A stretch of DNA of 64,000 bases from Limosilactobacillus mucosae DSM 13345 (GTDB lineage: Bacteria; Bacillota; Bacilli; Lactobacillales; Lactobacillaceae). The notes beneath the pieces are model-generated. The model saw only the letters and a list, made by a program, of their open reading frames with translations, was not told where the DNA came from and ran no database searches. This document shows positions 59,042 to 64,000 of this stretch, piece after piece; positions within the stretch are counted from its first letter, which is position 1, and every line of letters starts with the position of its first letter. The DNA lies in contig NZ_AZEQ01000008.1 in the NCBI RefSeq assembly GCF_001436025.1, forward strand, positions 16,069 through 80,068, in the 5' to 3' direction. Both the position numbers and the translations under genes were made by a program.

Positions 59042-60835
59042 ATGGGAGAACTAGCTTTTCTAACGGCTGAGCGTGTGGGACTGATTGTTCTGCTGGCCTT
59101 CATCCTGGTCAATATACGTCCCTTCCGCAAATTGCTGTTGGAATCGACACCCGCCGATCGCTTCAAGCTGACCTTGATCTTTTCGGCGTTTGCAATTATC
59201 TCAAACATGCTGGGTATCCAAATTGATCCCAATAATCATATTATGCGCGAAACCATTCTCTGGCACGTGATTCCAGGCTACTCAGTGGTCAACGTCCGTA
59301 TTCTGGCGGTTACAGTCGCCGGTATCGTTGGTGGGCCAAGCGTTGGCGGCATCACGGGTCTGGTTGCGGGTGCGCACCGGACGATGATGGAAGGCTGGGC
59401 AAGTGATGCATGGTTTTACATTATCAGCTCGACTCTGATCGGGGTTTTGTCAGGGATGCTTTATCGCAAGGATCGGCGGCATTTTGTCGTGATGCCGCCT
59501 TGGCAAGGTTTCTTGATCAGTTTAATAATGGAGTCAATTCAGATGGTGTTTGTTTTTTTGTTTAGTCCAACACACTTGAAGCTGGTTAGTTTTATCGCCT
59601 TGCCAATGATCGTGATCAGCTCTGTTGGGACGGCATTTTTCTTGATGATCTTATCACTTTATTTTCGTCAAGAAGTCGACACGCGGGCTGTTCAGACGCG
59701 TTCGGTGATGAAACTGGCCGTTAGAACCTTACCGGCATTTCGTCACGGTTTGCAGCCAGAGTCGGCCAAACAAGTGGCTAGATTAATTTTGGCATATACT
59801 GATTTTGATGCGGTCGGTATCGGCAACGGTGAAAAAACGCTCGCCTTTGCAGGAGCCGGCAGCGACCATCATCGCCAAGACATGCCGAAAGATAACGTAC
59901 CGAATTTCGTTAAGCGAGCTTTACGAGAAAAACAGACGCAGCTGGTTTATAATGCCGATCAGATCGGCTGTCAAAATTTGCGCTGTCCATTACAGGCAGG
60001 AATGGCGATTCCGATGATGCTTGGTGGTCGGGTCTTAGGTGTTTTGACCTTGTACTTTACGGAAAACTGGAAATTAACGCCGGTTGAGATTCAAACCGGT
60101 GAGGGCCTGGGTGAAATTTTGGCCACTCAGATCGTTTTGGGCGAAAAAGAGCGCCAAGCCGGTTTGCTTAGGGATGCCGAGCTTAAATCATTACAAGCTC
60201 AGATCAGTCCACACTTCTTTTTCAATTCGATCAATACGATTATTGCAATTTCTCGGTTTGATAGTGAAAAGGCGCGCTTTTTGCTGCGTGAGCTGAGTAC
60301 GTTTTTCCGCTCCAATCTGTTGGGTGCCAATCAGTCCAAAATTCCGCTCAGGCAAGAAGAAGCTCATGTTAAGGCCTATTTAAACCTGGAACAGACGCGC
60401 TTTCCCGATAAGTATGACGTGGAATTCTTTAGCAGCGTTGATGATCAGGTATTGGTACCGCCATTTGCAATTCAAGTACTGGTTGAAAATGCAATTCACC
60501 ATGCATTCGGCAACCGCAAGACCGGCAACATCATCAATATTTGGATTACCAGGTCAGGCAGATATCTAGAGATTCGGGTGACCGATAATGGTGAGGGTAT
60601 CGATCCTAACGTGATTGATAAGCTGGGTAAAGAAAAAATTAATTCCAAGCACGGCAGCGGTACGGCCTTGCAGAACCTAAACGCGCGGCTAAAAGGTCTG
60701 TATGGCGATAGTGCCAAAGTGCAGATCGTTACCGGAAAAACGGGTACTTCAATCTCGCTTTTGATCCCTTATGCACAAACTGAACAAAAACCCAATCTGA
60801 AAGGAGTGGCGACCGATGAAAGTACTGATTGTTGA
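59042..60835 (+). CDS. lytS: LytS-type sensor histidine kinase
   Basis: 597 aa, start ATG 59042 after AAGGAG. Residues 1-210 hold the 5TM-LYT domain (6-7 helices; GIVGGPSVGGITGLVAGAHR is its signature). About 225-375 is a GAF-like domain (LGGRVLGVLTLYF). The His-kinase region has QISPHFFFNS with the phospho-acceptor His391, and the ATPase domain has VENAIHHAF, VTDNGEGID and HGSGTALQNL. In Bacillus and staphylococci LytST senses extracellular pyruvate or membrane state and controls lrgAB/pftAB. It overlaps lytR by 20 nt. Confidence 0.92.
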   Translation: MGELAFLTAERVGLIVLLAFILVNIRPFRKLLLESTPADRFKLTLIFSAFAIISNMLGIQIDPNNHIMRETILWHVIPGYSVVNVRILAVTVAGIVGGPSVGGITGLVAGAHRTMMEGWASDAWFYIISSTLIGVLSGMLYRKDRRHFVVMPPWQGFLISLIMESIQMVFVFLFSPTHLKLVSFIALPMIVISSVGTAFFLMILSLYFRQEVDTRAVQTRSVMKLAVRTLPAFRHGLQPESAKQVARLILAYTDFDAVGIGNGEKTLAFAGAGSDHHRQDMPKDNVPNFVKRALREKQTQLVYNADQIGCQNLRCPLQAGMAIPMMLGGRVLGVLTLYFTENWKLTPVEIQTGEGLGEILATQIVLGEKERQAGLLRDAELKSLQAQISPHFFFNSINTIIAISRFDSEKARFLLRELSTFFRSNLLGANQSKIPLRQEEAHVKAYLNLEQTRFPDKYDVEFFSSVDDQVLVPPFAIQVLVENAIHHAFGNRKTGNIINIWITRSGRYLEIRVTDNGEGIDPNVIDKLGKEKINSKHGSGTALQNLNARLKGLYGDSAKVQIVTGKTGTSISLLIPYAQTEQKPNLKGVATDESTDC

Positions 60836-61553
60836 CGATGAGCCGTTAGCCAGAAATGAACTGCATTATTTATTGAAGGAAAATGTGCTGATCAATGAGA
60901 TTGACGAGGCCAATGGGGTAATGATGGCAGATCAAAAGGTCAATGCCAATCAGCCTGATCTGGTATTTTTGGATATCAAGCTGGATGACGGCAATGGGAT
61001 GGCGCTGGCTAGACGTTGGAAAAAGCTGCCGCAGCCGCCAGCAATCGTTTTTGCAACCGCCTATGACAATTATGCGGTCGATGCCTTTAATGAGGCTGCC
61101 GTTGACTATATTCTCAAGCCGTTTGACCCCGAGCGCATCAACGAGGCCGTTGCCCGGGTTGCCAAGATTCGAGGAACCGCCGACCAAGCAGAAAATGTTG
61201 CTGAACAGGCAGCCTGGCAAAATCCAAGACTGTCGATCACGATTGATGACAAAACAATGGTGATCCAAAAACGTGACATCATGTACATCGAAACCCAGGG
61301 AGGCTATACACATCTGCATCTTAGAAACGACAAGCTGTTGATCAGCCGCCAGACCTTGACGAGTATCGCCCAATTGCTGAATCCAAGGCATTTTATGCGG
61401 ATACACCGGGGATTTATCGTCAATTTGGATGAAATTGATGAGATGCAGCCAAGTTTTAATCACACCTACGAATTAACGTTAAAAGACGGTAGCAAAATTC
61501 CAGTCAGTAGGTCATATGTGGCTAAAACCAAGAAGGCAATCGGACTGCAGTAA
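60816..61553 (+). CDS. lytR: LytTR-family response regulator
   Basis: 245 aa. The receiver domain has IVDDEPLARNEL, LVFLDIKL with phospho-acceptor Asp53, FATAYD and KPFD. The LytTR DNA-binding domain follows with DIMYIETQGGYTHLHLR, ISRQTLTSIAQLLNP and FMRIHRGFIVNLDEI. It is encoded with LytS and should activate the lrgAB(-ldh) unit downstream. Terminator at 61578. Confidence 0.93.
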   Translation: MKVLIVDDEPLARNELHYLLKENVLINEIDEANGVMMADQKVNANQPDLVFLDIKLDDGNGMALARRWKKLPQPPAIVFATAYDNYAVDAFNEAAVDYILKPFDPERINEAVARVAKIRGTADQAENVAEQAAWQNPRLSITIDDKTMVIQKRDIMYIETQGGYTHLHLRNDKLLISRQTLTSIAQLLNPRHFMRIHRGFIVNLDEIDEMQPSFNHTYELTLKDGSKIPVSRSYVAKTKKAIGLQ

Positions 61554-61577
61554 CTCGAATTGTCTAATATTTGCACA

Positions 61578-61618
61578 AGCATTGAATGTTAAGATAATGC
61601 ATTCAGTGCTTTTTATTT
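61578..61618 (+). terminator. Terminator of lytSR
   Basis: AGCATTGAATG / CATTCAGTGCT, 11 bp, 11-nt loop, followed by TTTTATTTT. Confidence 0.85.
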
Positions 61619-61689
61619 TGTCAAAAAAGAATCCTCAGGGCATCTCAGCGGCTGATAAAGGCATTTCACGGTAAAATTGGGTCAATCAA

Positions 61690-61740
61690 TGTGAAATTCA
61701 ACACAAAATCACCAAAGTTAACTACAATACATTGTGTAAT
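61690..61740. promoter_or_regulatory. Candidate LytR-controlled region upstream of lrgA
   Basis: In the 275-bp gap before lrgA the arms ACACAA (about 61701-61706) and TTGTGT (about 61733-61738) flank the sequence CACCAAAGTTAACTACAAT, whose AAAGTTAAC resembles a LytTR half-site. No clear pair of direct repeats was settled by eye. Confidence 0.3.
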
Positions 61741-61828
61741 CGATATCAAAGGTGGCCATCCTAAATAAGATTAACTGCAATTATTTTTTATGATATTTTC
61801 GGATTGATTTGAGGGAAGGAAAAGTAAC

Positions 61829-62290
61829 ATGGATAAGAAAGCAAAGCAGACTGCGACCAAGCAAGAAGAAAAAAAGGCCGCACCAATTTTGGTTCAAATG
61901 GGTATCTTTGGTACCATCCTGTTTGTGTCACAATTCATTTCGGATCTGTTTCCAGCCAGCTTCGTAGTACCAACGCCACTGATTGGGATGGTATTGCTCT
62001 ACATTCTGTTGGCAGCTCATATCGTTAAACTGGAGCAGGTTGAAAAATTTGGTGACTTTATGATCAGCTTGATCGCATTCCTGTTCGTTCCATCTGGCGT
62101 TCAGCTGGCAGGTAGTCTGGGTCTGATGAGAAAAGAAGGTCTGCAAGACATCTGCGTGATCATCATCTCAACGATCATTTTGCTGGTCGTAATTGCTTAC
62201 GTTGGTAACTTCTTCGTTAAGCTGCATGGACGCTTGAGTAAGAAATCAGATGCGCCAGTAAAAAACGCCTCACAAAAATTAGCTCACTAA
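61829..62290 (+). CDS. lrgA: LrgA/CidA family membrane protein, probable pyruvate facilitator subunit
   Basis: 153 aa, four hydrophobic helices: MGIFGTILFVSQFISDLFP, PLIGMVLLYILLAAHIV, FGDFMISLIAFLFVPSGVQL and IIISTIILLVVIAYVGNFF (each in part). The VPTPLIGM and FVPSGV motifs are the LrgA/CidA signature. The family was named for murein-hydrolase control, but Bacillus PftA and streptococcal LrgA work in pyruvate uptake. RBS AGGGAAGG. It is followed by lrgB after 33 nt. Confidence 0.9.
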   Translation: MDKKAKQTATKQEEKKAAPILVQMGIFGTILFVSQFISDLFPASFVVPTPLIGMVLLYILLAAHIVKLEQVEKFGDFMISLIAFLFVPSGVQLAGSLGLMRKEGLQDICVIIISTIILLVVIAYVGNFFVKLHGRLSKKSDAPVKNASQKLAH

Positions 62291-62323
62291 ACGCTATAAA
62301 ATAGGAAAGGAAATGTTTTAAGC

Positions 62324-63058
62324 ATGTTCACTCAATCACTAATGCTGCCATATACTGGTATCTTTATTTCGCTTGTTGGCTATCTGCTGGGAATGTGGCT
62401 GTTTAAGATCAGTCATGGGTTCTTCTTGTTCACGCCGCTTTTGGTCGGCATGGTCTTTGGGATTGCGGTTTTGGCAATCTGGGCCAAGGGAATCGGTTCT
62501 ACGACGGCTGCCGTTTACACGAAGTACTACCTGCCGGGTGGGAATATCATCTTCTGGTTCTTAAATCCTGCTACGGTGGCATTTGCCATTCCACTTTACC
62601 GGCGTAACGATATCTTTAAGAAGTACTGGCTCGATATCGTTTTGACGCTGTTTGTCGGTGGCTTTATCTCACTGTTTGGGATTCAAATGGTTTCCAAGCT
62701 GTTTGGTCTGTCACGAGTTTCAACGGCTGCAATGATGCCACAAGCTGCTACGACTGCCGTTGCCATGCCAATTGCTAAAGGTGTCGGTGGTGATCCTGCC
62801 ATCACGGCCATGGCATGTATCATCAACGCCGTTATCATTTACGCTTTGGCCAACTTCTTAATCAAGGTCTTCCGCCTTAACAAGACGTCACGGGTCGGCA
62901 ATGGTCTGGCACTGGGTTCAGCCGGTCACGCGGTTGGTACTGCCAAGGCTTTGCAACTGGGTTCGATTGAAGGTGCCATGGCTTCAGTTGCCGTCGTTGT
63001 CGTATCACTGGCAATGGACATCTTAGTGCCACTGTATGTCAACCTGTTCATGAAATAA
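62324..63058 (+). CDS. lrgB: LrgB family membrane protein, probable pyruvate facilitator subunit
   Basis: 244 aa, seven to eight hydrophobic segments. Signatures are LNPATVAFAIPLYRRND, SRVSTAAMMPQAATTAVAMPIAKGVGG (in part) and GSAGHAVGTAKALQLGSIEGAMAS, a strongly conserved LrgB block. It works with LrgA. AAATGTTTTAAGC lies before ATG 62324, with GGAAAGGAAA as RBS. The ldh start follows 18 nt after its stop, without a terminator, so the three genes form one operon. Confidence 0.92.
   Translation: MFTQSLMLPYTGIFISLVGYLLGMWLFKISHGFFLFTPLLVGMVFGIAVLAIWAKGIGSTTAAVYTKYYLPGGNIIFWFLNPATVAFAIPLYRRNDIFKKYWLDIVLTLFVGGFISLFGIQMVSKLFGLSRVSTAAMMPQAATTAVAMPIAKGVGGDPAITAMACIINAVIIYALANFLIKVFRLNKTSRVGNGLALGSAGHAVGTAKALQLGSIEGAMASVAVVVVSLAMDILVPLYVNLFMK

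Positions 63059-64000
<942 letters not shown>

Overview
The window looks like chromosome of a heterofermentative lactobacillus of the Limosilactobacillus type (L. reuteri / L. fermentum / L. mucosae relatives). The evidence is a DhaT-type 1,3-propanediol dehydrogenase, an LPXTG-anchored surface enzyme, D- and L-lactate dehydrogenases, a BspA/MapA-like cystine-binding protein without a lipobox, frequent TTG/GTG starts, strong AGGAGG ribosome binding sites and moderate GC. The species assignment is an inference from gene content; no database was searched.

Layout. 0-3 kb: a partial gene end, dhaT, a frameshifted IS30-family element and a repeat-rich intergenic stretch. 3-6 kb: a small protein of a local paralogous family and a cell-wall 5'-nucleotidase. 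6.5-12.1 kb: a 5-oxoprolinase operon pxpB-pxpC-accB-accC-pxpA-ycsG, which carries all the parts of a split urea-carboxylase-like machine. 12.2-14 kb: a membrane protein ending in a HicB-like domain, then an MFS transporter. 14-17.2 kb (minus strand): thiM-thiD-thiE-tenA under a TPP riboswitch. 17.3-24.7 kb: an APC permease, an esterase, a second member of the paralogous family, a WYL regulator, an iron-type dehydrogenase behind a leader ORF and terminator, and an M20 peptidase. 24.9-28.9 kb: gluconate kinase, permease and a LacI regulator. 29-36 kb is a decaying zone: a TetR gene, an ABC ATPase with an internal amber codon, its FtsX-type permease, an AEC transporter and an isocitrate dehydrogenase with an ochre codon. 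36.4-43 kb: ldhD, a shikimate-kinase-like protein without its P-loop, gshA, a LacI regulator divergent from fructokinase, and a ChbG/YdjC deacetylase. 43.8-49.7 kb: fetAB, two homologous small membrane proteins around a VOC protein, and mgtA with a 55-codon membrane-protein gene coupled to its 3' end. 49.9-56.3 kb: a DUF2207-type protein, an amidohydrolase, a 2-hydroxyacid dehydrogenase, two small unknowns and a nucleoside hydrolase. 56.3-58.9 kb: a cystine ABC operon behind a cysteine-codon leader peptide and attenuator. 59-64 kb: lytS-lytR-lrgA-lrgB-ldh; the last gene runs off the window.

Themes. Carbon overflow and redox are served by dhaT, ldhD, ldh, the LrgAB pair (probably a pyruvate facilitator), gluconate and fructose kinases, and several cre-like boxes. 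Thiol and glutamyl metabolism is served by cystine uptake, gamma-glutamylcysteine synthesis and 5-oxoproline hydrolysis. The most interesting unexplained items are the cysteine leader/attenuator, the second leader at 21.97 kb, the mgtA-coupled small membrane protein, the membrane-anchored HicB-like domain, the P-loop-less shikimate-kinase-like protein, the two local paralogous families, an orphan structured RNA near 36.2 kb, and a fixed-length 39-nt inverted-arm repeat found four times.
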